Positions 16,334 through 23,450 of a DNA stretch of 26,883 nt are shown piece after piece. The DNA is from CAYLJO01 sp964383905 (GTDB lineage Bacteria > Acidobacteriota > Blastocatellia > Pyrinomonadales > Pyrinomonadaceae), in NCBI GenBank assembly GCA_964383905.1, contig CAYLJO010000072.1, positions 1 to 26,883 of the forward strand, given 5' to 3'. The notes beneath the pieces are model-generated. The model searched no databases, was not told where the DNA came from, and saw only the letters and a program-made list of their open reading frames with translations. A program made the translations under genes and the position numbers. Within the stretch, counting starts at the first letter, position 1. Every line of letters starts with the position of its first letter.

Positions 16334-16405
16334 TGAGCGGTGACGAGTGAGAGCGGATTTGCCAACCCACTTTACCGCTCACTGCTTAGGGCTCACCGCT
16401 TACTG
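16316..16405. repeat. Long imperfect palindrome overlapping the esterase 3' end
   Basis: The left arm GTAAGCAGTGAGCCGTAA..TGAGCGGT and the right arm, whose reverse complement reads GTAAGCGGTGAGCCCTAAGC then AGTGAGCGGT, pair over about 26 bases with two mismatches and a 4-base gap. The centre is about 32 bases. The left arm supplies the esterase's last codons and its stop; the right arm ends 5 bases before the next ATG, followed by TTTTT. It may be a mobile palindromic unit serving as a terminator. Confidence 0.7.
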
Positions 16406-16410
16406 TTTTT

Positions 16411-17346
16411 ATGCGTTTATGGCTCTCTAAAAACAGCGAGGTACCGTTGCGCGAGCAACTGTTAACGCAGATTGTGCTCGGCATCGTCAGCCATGATCTG
16501 AAGCCGGATCAGCGGCTGCCGAGCACGCGCGAGTTGGCGCGCCGCTTCCGCGTTCATCCCAATACTGTGAGCGGCGCATACCGCGAGTTGGCGCGGCAGG
16601 GCTGGGTGGAGTTTCGCAAGGGCAGCGGTGTCTACGTTCGCGGATATAGGACAGAGGCAAAGCTTGATGAGAGGCTCGAACTCGACCAGTTGATCGCGGC
16701 ATTCCTGCAGATGGCGCGCCACCGCGGCTTTTCGCTCGGCGAGATCAGGTCGCGTATCAAGCACTGGCTAGAAATCCAGCCGCCCGACCACTTTCTTGTC
16801 ATCGAACCCGATAGGGAACTCCGCCAGATTCTCAAGGTCGAGATCCAGGATGCGACCGGCATGAATGTGGCCGCCGCTGATTTGGACGAGTGCGCCGCCG
16901 CGGCCCTGCTGGCCGGAGCCGCCCCCGTCGCGATGTACGGCCAGGCGGAAAGAGTGCGCGCTGCGCTGCCGCCTGGCACAATGTGCCTGCTGCTCCATTC
17001 GCGCTCGGTACCCGAAACATTGCGGGAAGAGAAGCCGCCCCCCGCCGATGCGTTGATTATGGTAGCCTCGCGCTGGCCTGAGTTCTTGCGCTGGTCGCGC
17101 ACAATTCTGGTGGCCGCCGGGCTTGACCACGCCGCCCTTAACTTTCGCGACGCACGGGGGCGCGGTTGGCAAAAGGGGTTACGTTCGAGCGCGTTTGTCA
17201 TCACAGACGCGTTGACGGCACGTGAACTGCCCGCCGGTTGCCACCCACGCGTTTTCCGCATCATCGCCGATTCCTCACTTGGCGAGCTACGTAGTTTGGT
17301 CGAGCAATTTCTCCCGATGCCCTCCGGCGGGCGTGTGAGGGTTTAA
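16411..17346 (+). CDS. GntR-type transcriptional regulator with unassigned C-terminal region
   Basis: A 311-residue protein. Residues 1-78 form a GntR winged helix-turn-helix: VPLREQLLTQIVLGIVS, then LPSTRELARRFRVHPNTV (recognition helices about 37-60), then the wing GSGVYVRG. The start of this domain resembles the YtrA/MocR side of the family. The remaining 230 or so residues are too long for YtrA and too short and different for the aminotransferase domain of MocR; I do not recognise them. They contain FLVIEPDRELRQILK and an alanine-rich middle, perhaps an effector-binding alpha/beta domain. There is no ribosome-binding site: the ATG follows TTTTT at the end of a palindrome, so leaderless or weak initiation is likely. 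Confidence 0.8.
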   Translation: MRLWLSKNSEVPLREQLLTQIVLGIVSHDLKPDQRLPSTRELARRFRVHPNTVSGAYRELARQGWVEFRKGSGVYVRGYRTEAKLDERLELDQLIAAFLQMARHRGFSLGEIRSRIKHWLEIQPPDHFLVIEPDRELRQILKVEIQDATGMNVAAADLDECAAAALLAGAAPVAMYGQAERVRAALPPGTMCLLLHSRSVPETLREEKPPPADALIMVASRWPEFLRWSRTILVAAGLDHAALNFRDARGRGWQKGLRSSAFVITDALTARELPAGCHPRVFRIIADSSLGELRSLVEQFLPMPSGGRVRV

Positions 17347-17418
17347 TGAGATCCAGGTTCCTGCACGGATCCGCTAATTGCTTGGAGTAGTCACGAGGAG
17401 AATGCTCCACATCAGAGC

Positions 17419-17449
17419 TGGACGCAAAAAATAGCTACTTTGATATAAT
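17419..17449 (+). promoter_or_regulatory. Extended -10 promoter
   Basis: TGA-TATAAT (17441-17449) gives a perfect -10 with the extended TG motif. The only -35-like box is a weak TGGACG 19 nt upstream. It lies about 70 bases before the small membrane protein at 17520. Confidence 0.55.
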
Positions 17450-17519
17450 CCCCGTTATACGGCCGAAAATTCCAGGCCAATATGATTCGCGCCGAGCTTC
17501 AGTCCGCCGGGTCACATAA

Positions 17520-17768
17520 ATGATCTATCTAGCCTTTATTCTGGCTCTCGCCCTGGCCTGTGTTGCCGGCGTCCAGTTCTTCTATTTGATGTTCCTGCGA
17601 ATGGTGAACCATTTCGATAAGCGGCGCGTCGAAGAGTTGGAAGCGGAACTGAGAAGAACTCAGGAGAAACTCGATCTCACCAGCCACGAATTACAGATCA
17701 TCGAACAAAAATTGATAGAATCGCCTCAACAACGAGATGAGGCATGGCCCGAGATCATAGACGGCTGA
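17520..17768 (+). CDS. Small membrane-anchored coiled-coil protein
   Basis: An 82-residue protein. Residues 2-27 form one membrane segment (IYLAFILALALACVAGVQFF). Residues 34-66 are a heptad-like charged helix (KRRVEELEAELRRTQEKL), a likely coiled coil facing the cytosol. Family unknown; similar small proteins serve as anchors or assembly factors, but nothing here shows which. The ATG at 17520 has no clear ribosome-binding site, though an extended -10 promoter lies just upstream. It ends 12 bases from the convergent radical SAM gene, with no clear terminator between them. Confidence 0.65.
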   Translation: MIYLAFILALALACVAGVQFFYLMFLRMVNHFDKRRVEELEAELRRTQEKLDLTSHELQIIEQKLIESPQQRDEAWPEIIDG

Positions 17769-17780
17769 TCGAACGGCGAT

Positions 17781-18800
17781 TCAATTAAAAAGATTGCCCT
17801 GAGGAGAAGGGCGTCGAAAGGCACTTTCCTTCTGCTTCGTCGTATATTCCTGGTTGAAGCCTAAACGGTGGCAGTGGAGCTCAAAGGCTTGTACGGTCAT
17901 TCTCCATTGCTCACTCGTCCCCCTCATGCGCGCGCCAAATTCGCTCGAATTCAGCCGGCCTCCCCTTTCCTCCCTAACGTGATTGAGAATACGATCGGCT
18001 TTGGTGGGAAGGCGCTCGCGCAGGCGCTGCTCAAAATACGGGGCGACGCTCCCCGGCAGACGAAGCATTGTGATCCACGCCGTGCGCGCCCCTGCCGTTT
18101 TCGCCCGTTTAAGAAGATCAGGAATATGTGAATCATTGAGACCGGGCGCCAGAGGCGCAATCCCGATCCCGACCGGGATACCGGCTTCGGAAAGCTCCTC
18201 CATCGCACGGAAGCGGGCATCAGGTGACGGGGCAAAGGGCTCCAGTACCCGCGCCGTCTCATAGTCTCTAAAAGGGATCGTGAAATTGACAGAACAATCT
18301 GTCTGCCGTGCCAAATCCCGCAAGATCTCTTTATCGCGACGGATCAGAGCTGACTTGGTGACGATGCCGACGGGATTGCGAAATTCCAAACATACTTCCA
18401 GGCAACGGCGCGTTAATTGGTAATGTGCTTCGAGCGGCAGATATGGATCTGAGGTGAAAGAAAAAGTTAGCGAGTCTCCCCGCCACGACGGCTTTATAAG
18501 CTCCTGCCGGAGAAGCTCGGGGGAACGAACCTTGGCCACAATCTTACGCTCAAAGTCTGTCCCCGCGCCGAATCCAAGGTATTCGTGCGTCGGCCTTGAG
18601 AAACAGTAGCTGCACGCATGCGGGCAACCACGGTAGCAATTGACGGAATATTCGAAGCCGACGTCGGGACTTGAGTTGTGAGTGATGATGGAGCGCGTGG
18701 CCGTCTCTTCGAATACCTCAAGTTTGGCTTCAGGCGGTTCTCCTATCCATTCAACGCTGGTGCTGAGCCACGGATTGGGAGGGTTTTCTACGTAGCGCAT
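17781..18800 (-). CDS. Radical SAM protein, SplB-like (spore photoproduct lyase related)
   Basis: A 339-residue cytosolic protein. The motif CYRGCPHACSYC gives the radical SAM cysteines Cys59, Cys63 and Cys66 (CxxxCxxC), with an additional Cys55. The following SRPTHEYLGFGAGTDFE and the TKSALIRRDKEIL stretch match the COG1533 group related to spore photoproduct lyase, also known as the PA0069-type family. The organism type does not suggest sporulation, so repair of a spore photoproduct is not implied; the reaction is unknown. The ATG at 18800 is preferred over a GTG at 18812 because the GAGGGG ribosome-binding site would be too close to the GTG. It is the third gene of an apparent operon, 17 bases after the small zinc protein. 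Confidence 0.85.
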   Translation of the reverse strand: MRYVENPPNPWLSTSVEWIGEPPEAKLEVFEETATRSIITHNSSPDVGFEYSVNCYRGCPHACSYCFSRPTHEYLGFGAGTDFERKIVAKVRSPELLRQELIKPSWRGDSLTFSFTSDPYLPLEAHYQLTRRCLEVCLEFRNPVGIVTKSALIRRDKEILRDLARQTDCSVNFTIPFRDYETARVLEPFAPSPDARFRAMEELSEAGIPVGIGIAPLAPGLNDSHIPDLLKRAKTAGARTAWITMLRLPGSVAPYFEQRLRERLPTKADRILNHVREERGGRLNSSEFGARMRGTSEQWRMTVQAFELHCHRLGFNQEYTTKQKESAFRRPSPQGNLFN

Positions 18801-18817
18801 AGCTAGAAACACCCCTC

Positions 18818-19006
18818 TTAAGCAGCTTTGCGTCGCGCCGGCGAGGTGCGAGCGGGCTTTAATCCGAGACGCTCGCGAAGGCCGGGGCAGGCATCAATCT
18901 CCTGTTCGGGAATACAATTGCCGCACACCCACTTACCGTCCGCGTCGCGCATATGAAGACGATCCGCAGGCTTGCGGCAAGCTTCGCATTTAAAATCTTT
19001 ACTCAT
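18818..19006 (-). CDS. Small four-Cys zinc protein
   Basis: A 62-residue protein with two CxxC pairs (Cys7/Cys10 and Cys28/Cys31), a treble-clef or zinc-ribbon pattern, followed by an acidic stretch and a basic tail (KPARTSPARRKAA). The Cys spacing equals that of the protein at 2290-2511, but the rest differs. The ATG at 19006 has AGGAG about 7 nt upstream. It lies between the SWIM protein (31-base gap) and the SplB-like gene (17-base gap). Its role is unknown; the tail suggests nucleic-acid contact. Confidence 0.75.
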   Translation of the reverse strand: MSKDFKCEACRKPADRLHMRDADGKWVCGNCIPEQEIDACPGLRERLGLKPARTSPARRKAA

Positions 19007-19037
19007 CTGTTATCTCCTGTAGTCATATCGAATTGGC

Positions 19038-19358
19038 TCAAGCCGCGCGTGCGCTCTGCCGGCGCGGGTCATACTCATGCGCGAGATATTGTCGCGCAAT
19101 GAATTTCAGTACGGCCGAAACGTGCTTACATTCAAAGCCCGGCTCGGCATTACCACGGTAGATAAAATCAGCACAGGTGCAGGCCAGATGCTTGGTCTCA
19201 GGATCGCGGAACAGATGGTACCCGCGCTCGGAATCTGATTCCGAGTACGCGATCCAACCATAAGGCTCTGCCTCAAATACTTTGATCCTTTGTGAACGCG
19301 CGGCACGCTGCTCGGTGGGAGAAAAACTTTGTACTTTAGCCGCCTCTCTCTTTTTCAT
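19038..19358 (-). CDS. SWIM zinc-finger protein
   Basis: A 106-residue protein with the SWIM signature CxC-x14-CxH (Cys60, Cys62, Cys77, His79) in HLACTCADF and FECKHV. A short beta-rich region precedes it (RIKVFEAEPYGWIAYSES and GYHLFRDPET). SWIM domains bind zinc and occur in DNA- or protein-binding contexts such as SWI2/SNF2 ATPases and transposases; here the domain stands alone. The ATG at 19358 follows AAAGG at 5 nt. It is the first gene of the apparent SWIM/zinc/SplB operon. Confidence 0.8.
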   Translation of the reverse strand: MKKREAAKVQSFSPTEQRAARSQRIKVFEAEPYGWIAYSESDSERGYHLFRDPETKHLACTCADFIYRGNAEPGFECKHVSAVLKFIARQYLAHEYDPRRQSARAA

Positions 19359-19402
19359 TGCTACCTTTATCCTTTGGTTCGAGCATTCTCACGACAGGGA
19401 TT

Positions 19403-19411
19403 ATTATAGCA
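19403..19411 (-). promoter_or_regulatory. Extended -10 promoter for the SWIM operon
   Basis: On the minus strand TGC-TATAAT gives an extended -10 element about 45 bases before the ATG at 19358. The -35 region is weak, as often seen with extended -10 promoters. Confidence 0.6.
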
Positions 19412-19596
19412 CTTTTGGCGCGTGAGTGGAACAATTTTTCACAGATGAAACAAAAGAAATTAATGAAAGGTCAACCATAAAGCTGACCCGGGATGGGCCT
19501 GTAAACTCAATAACAACAGTAAGATGAGTCGGGAAGGAAATTCCCCGGTCATGACCTGAGCGATCTGATAAGCCTTTTATAACAGTGAGTTATCTC

Positions 19597-21018
19597 TTAT
19601 CTTGCCAGTCGAAGGCTGCTAATGATCTGCTCGAAGGTAGGCTGATATTTTTGCCACTCATCTTCGGGGGCCATTGTGATCAGGTAGAACAATCTCCCGT
19701 CGGCGGTCGCAGTGGTGTAGATCACATCAATTTCCACCACACCCGTCACGGTTGACGGGCCGGCCACCACCGTGGCAAAGCCCTGTCGGCCGCCGAAGTT
19801 AATGGCTTGCGCACGGCGTTGAATGCTGAAATCCGGATTCATCTTCAGTTGCTGCTGGATGAAGGCGGTGTTGGCGGATTCAAGATCCCCAGACTGTGGC
19901 GCAACGGCCCCGATGAAGACTCCATGCGTGACGACGACTCCCTGCTCGGTCTGCCCGTAAGCTCCTTTCGGAGCGAAGATCATGTTTGACTGGTCGGCAA
20001 CCAGGGCATCCCAGTTCTGCGGGTAGCGGATCGCGAAGGAATTATCGCGCGCTTGAAACTCGCGCGAAACGGCGGCGGGCGGTTCGGGCCGCGCACCGGG
20101 CTCGATTTTGTTCGGGTCGCGCGGGCCTGTGCGCGAAGGTTTACTGGACGAAGCGAGCGCTGAAGAGCTACCGGACAGACGCGCTTTGACCTGCTCGAAA
20201 TCATTCGTGTCGTGGACCGGATTCGCGCTAATGTGCAGCGATGGGATCTCTTCATTGATAGACGCGACGCGGTTTCCCGGATCCGGATGGTCGCTGAGGA
20301 ATTCAGGCGCTCGCTCCCCGCCCTGCGCCTCTAATACCTGGAAAAACGCCGCCATGTCGTGCGGATCGTAGCCGGCGGCGGCCATAATTTGGGCGCCTTC
20401 GAGGTCGGCCTGGCTTTCCGCAGCGCGACCGAACTTGAGGAAGAGCATATTTGCTCCCAGCCCGCCAACGGCGTTTATCACCTGGCCAACGCTCGGATGC
20501 TGGCGCGCGCCTAACAACGTCCCGAGAATGCCGAGCCCGGCCTGCGCCAAATATGCCTTGGACATCTGGTTAGTTCCGTGGCGCAGCGCGACGTGCGAGA
20601 TTTCATGGGCCATGACACCCGCCAGTTGACCCTCATTCTTGGCTGCCAGAACCGCGCCCGCATTAATGAAGACGAACCCGCCCGGCAGCGCAAACGCATT
20701 GATATCACGCGTCGCGACGACGTTGAACTGGTAAGGGTAGTGATAGCCGGGCGCTTTGGCGGCCAGCTTAGCGCCTAACTGCCTGACGTATCCGACGGTC
20801 TTCTCGTCATTCAAAAGCCGCACCTGACGCTCGACCTGTGCCGCCGATTCCTTGCCTACTTCAATATCCTGATCAGGGCTTAGAAGATTAAAGCCGGGTT
20901 GGAAATGCGGAGCGGGTCGCGCCGAGCCGCCGGGGCCGTTTGACAGCCCACCGCAATTCAGTTGAATTACCAGCAATGCAAGCATCAGCAGCCACACGGC
21001 GCTTCTCTGTTTATGCAT
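19597..21018 (-). CDS. Secreted M48 family zinc metalloprotease
   Basis: A 473-residue protein with an N-terminal export segment (about 5-21) ending LNCGG; Cys22 could be lipidated although Asn before it is unusual. The M48 domain (about 45-245) has the zinc motif HEISH (His138, Glu139, His142) and the third ligand Glu201 in AESQADLEG, followed by HPDPGNRV. BepA/LoiP-type enzymes degrade or quality-control outer-membrane proteins. A Pro/Ser-rich linker then leads to a C-terminal domain (about 315-470) containing NSFAIRYPQNWDAL, which resembles the small beta domains found after signal peptides in lipoproteins (PsbP-like). The ATG at 21018 has GGGAAG about 7 nt upstream; an in-frame start at 21087 is less likely. 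It is divergent from the propeller gene. Confidence 0.9.
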   Translation of the reverse strand: MHKQRSAVWLLMLALLVIQLNCGGLSNGPGGSARPAPHFQPGFNLLSPDQDIEVGKESAAQVERQVRLLNDEKTVGYVRQLGAKLAAKAPGYHYPYQFNVVATRDINAFALPGGFVFINAGAVLAAKNEGQLAGVMAHEISHVALRHGTNQMSKAYLAQAGLGILGTLLGARQHPSVGQVINAVGGLGANMLFLKFGRAAESQADLEGAQIMAAAGYDPHDMAAFFQVLEAQGGERAPEFLSDHPDPGNRVASINEEIPSLHISANPVHDTNDFEQVKARLSGSSSALASSSKPSRTGPRDPNKIEPGARPEPPAAVSREFQARDNSFAIRYPQNWDALVADQSNMIFAPKGAYGQTEQGVVVTHGVFIGAVAPQSGDLESANTAFIQQQLKMNPDFSIQRRAQAINFGGRQGFATVVAGPSTVTGVVEIDVIYTTATADGRLFYLITMAPEDEWQKYQPTFEQIISSLRLAR

Positions 21019-21261
21019 AGAAATTCTTCCCAGGGCAGGAATGGTCGAGCCCCTCGCGCGTCCACTCACCCAATACAGTTCGAGCACCCGACCACGGTCT
21101 TAGCCACTCATTTCCTTATTGACGTTCGGGAGAACCTCAGTCTACCAGTTATTTGCCGGCCGTTGAATTGGCGGAAACAACATTTCGGGCTCAGATAGCC
21201 AATTATTATGTAAGAAAACAATCTCTGCTCCTTTGATTCGCTTTTCGCTTCTCATCCCCCT

Positions 21262-21267
21262 TATAAT
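21262..21267 (+). promoter_or_regulatory. Candidate -10 box upstream of the propeller gene
   Basis: TATAAT lies 63 bases before the GTG start. No -35 is visible at normal spacing (TTGATT is 23 nt away). The divergent 311-base gap 21019-21329 holds no other feature I can support. Confidence 0.3.
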
Positions 21268-21329
21268 CCTCTCCTCATACACCGTGGCGCTCTCAAGCGA
21301 GGTCTCAAGTTTACGAAGAAGTCGAACAG

Positions 21330-23360
21330 GTGTTTGTGCCAGTTTCAACCTTCATCATCCCGCTTGCTTCGCGTGGCTCCCGGCGCGACCATCCAGCCCG
21401 TGCTATTTTGTGCTGGGCGCTACGGATCGCGCTTTGCGGCACATTCGCGTTCTCTCCGGCCTACGCTCAGTCGCGCGGCTGGTTGTGGCAGAACCCTTTG
21501 CCACAGGGCAACGCAATCTACGCGATACGCTTTGCCGGTGACAAAGCTCATGGTTGGGCTGTTGGCGCCGATGGCGCGATCCTCCGCACAAACAATGGCG
21601 GCTTCGAATTCGAAGCCCAGCACTCTCCGGTTGCTACGACACTCTACGCGCTGTTCGTCAAAGATCAGGCGCACGCGGTTGCCGTCGGCGCGCGGGGCGT
21701 GGTGTTAACTACTGAGAACGGCGGTGAGCGTTGGACGCAGAGGCTGACCGGTATCAGAGATCACCTCTACGGCGTGACCTTCGCCGCCGGGGATACTCTG
21801 CACGGCTGGGCCGTCGGAACATACGGGCGAGTAATCGTCACCGCTGACGGCGGGCTGACGTGGCGGGCGCAAAACAGCAGCGTGCGTGCGCACCTTTTTT
21901 CCGTTTCTTTCGCTAATGCGAAGACAGGCGCAATCGTCGGGGAAAGCGGCACACTCCTTGTCACCGATGATGGTGGCACCAACTGGAAGCAGCAAGCCGG
22001 TCTTGGTCAATTGCCACTCACAAGCGTCACCTTTATCTCAACAAGGAAGGCCGTCGCCGTCGGCTACGGTGGGGGTATCCTGCGCACCTTTGACGGAGGC
22101 GCGACCTGGCAACAGGTCGATACTTTTTTGCACACAGATCTTTTTTCAGTGTCCTTTGCCGACGAGCGCCACGGTTGGGCGGCCGGCAATGACGGCATCG
22201 TATTGGCCACGGGCGATGGCGGCACGACCTGGCTTCCGGTCAATGTGAAGACAGGCCCGCGACTGGCGACCATTTATTTCGCCGACGAGCGCACAGGCTG
22301 GGCGGCGGGCAGCGACGGCTTAGTGCTGCGCACGGATGATGGGGGGCTGGCGTGGCGACGATTATCCGAGGGCGGTCGTGACGACCTCAAGGACATCTTC
22401 TTTCTGGACGGCTTGCGCGGCTGGGCGGTCGGCTCGCGGGGCAAGATCCTTCACACAAATTCGGGCGGAAAAATCTGGACGGCGCAGCTTTCGCGCACGA
22501 ACGCGGGTCTCAACGCTATCATGTTCGTCAATCGAAGTGAGGGCTGGGCGGTCGGAGAGAAGGGAACCATCCTGCATTCGAGAAACGGGGGCATCACATG
22601 GGACGCGCAGCAGCCGGGTGTCACGGAAGAGTTGCTCGGCCTTTATTTCCCGACAGCGAAACTGGGCTGGGCGGTCGGCGCGCGTGGTACGATCCTGCGC
22701 ACGGATGATGCCGGAGAAGCATGGCACTTACAGATCTCAAACACCTTCTCATGGTTGGAGCGGGTAAGCTTTACCGATCCGAAACACGGCGTTGCGGTCG
22801 GCTCCGCGGGCACGGTCCTACGCACGGAGGATGGGGGCGTAAATTGGCGGCAAGTGAAGATAAACTTGAATGAGTGGCTATACGATGTCGCCTTTGCCGA
22901 CGCCCGGCGCGGCTATGCGGTCGGCGCCCAAGGGATCATACTGCGCACGGACGACGGTGGCAAAACGTGGCAGGATCAGGAGAGCGGTGTCACAACCAAT
23001 CTTTTCGCGATTGCCGTAGCGGGGCGCGACGATGCGCTGGTGGCGGGCGATCAGGGCCGCGTCCTGCGCACCAAAGACGGTGGCGCGACTTGGGATCTGC
23101 AACCCACGATTACCACCGCACCGCTCTTCACGGTCGCCTACCTGGGTGGTTCGGAGGCCTGGGTGGCAGGACGCGGTGGTGCAATCCTGCGTCGCACGAA
23201 CGCCGTCGCGACGGTGAAAATCCCACGCCCCAGGCTCCCGCCCGCGTTGCTCGGCAACCCAAAGCTCCAACCTAAGAACTCGCCGGAGACTCCTCTGATT
23301 GTTGATGACGGCGATATCCCCCGTGCCGTGCCGCCAGATAAACGCACGTCGCGACCATGA
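21330..23360 (+). CDS. Secreted Ycf48-like beta-propeller protein with 14 repeats
   Basis: A 676-residue protein with a signal peptide ending near SPAYAQ. About 14 repeats of roughly 42 residues follow, each with the pattern GWAVGxxGxILRTxDGGxTW. The last copies are degenerate (around WVAGRGGAILRRTN), and a Pro-rich tail ends the protein. Ycf48/BNR-type repeats fold as beta-propeller blades; the photosystem II factor Ycf48 has seven, so 14 would form two propellers. No photosynthesis gene is nearby, so a role in binding or assembling envelope proteins is more likely here. The start is a GTG at 21330: the frame is open only from 21267 and has no ATG before the signal peptide. No clear ribosome-binding site. 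Confidence 0.85.
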   Translation: MFVPVSTFIIPLASRGSRRDHPARAILCWALRIALCGTFAFSPAYAQSRGWLWQNPLPQGNAIYAIRFAGDKAHGWAVGADGAILRTNNGGFEFEAQHSPVATTLYALFVKDQAHAVAVGARGVVLTTENGGERWTQRLTGIRDHLYGVTFAAGDTLHGWAVGTYGRVIVTADGGLTWRAQNSSVRAHLFSVSFANAKTGAIVGESGTLLVTDDGGTNWKQQAGLGQLPLTSVTFISTRKAVAVGYGGGILRTFDGGATWQQVDTFLHTDLFSVSFADERHGWAAGNDGIVLATGDGGTTWLPVNVKTGPRLATIYFADERTGWAAGSDGLVLRTDDGGLAWRRLSEGGRDDLKDIFFLDGLRGWAVGSRGKILHTNSGGKIWTAQLSRTNAGLNAIMFVNRSEGWAVGEKGTILHSRNGGITWDAQQPGVTEELLGLYFPTAKLGWAVGARGTILRTDDAGEAWHLQISNTFSWLERVSFTDPKHGVAVGSAGTVLRTEDGGVNWRQVKINLNEWLYDVAFADARRGYAVGAQGIILRTDDGGKTWQDQESGVTTNLFAIAVAGRDDALVAGDQGRVLRTKDGGATWDLQPTITTAPLFTVAYLGGSEAWVAGRGGAILRRTNAVATVKIPRPRLPPALLGNPKLQPKNSPETPLIVDDGDIPRAVPPDKRTSRP

Positions 23361-23364
23361 ATCT

Positions 23365-23446
23365 GAGACGCGGGGAGCGGGAGACAGAGGGACGCGGCGA
23401 TTCTGTCTTTGTCACCGCGTCCCTTTGGTCGGCTCCTCCCCGCTTC
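23365..23446. repeat. Intergenic imperfect palindromic repeat, copy 2
   Basis: The left arm GACGCGGGGAGCGGGAGAC..GGGACGCGGCGA pairs imperfectly with the right arm CACCGCGTCCC..GGCTCCTCCCCGCTTC. The left arm and centre resemble the repeat at 8731-8816. It fills the 90 bases between the convergent propeller and S9 peptidase genes and could terminate both. Confidence 0.6.
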
Positions 23447-23450
23447 TTAT

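Noticed and set aside
21142..21348. A 68-codon minus-strand frame in the divergent gap
   Set aside because: No ribosome-binding site or recognisable motif; it overlaps the propeller gene's start and its likely promoter.
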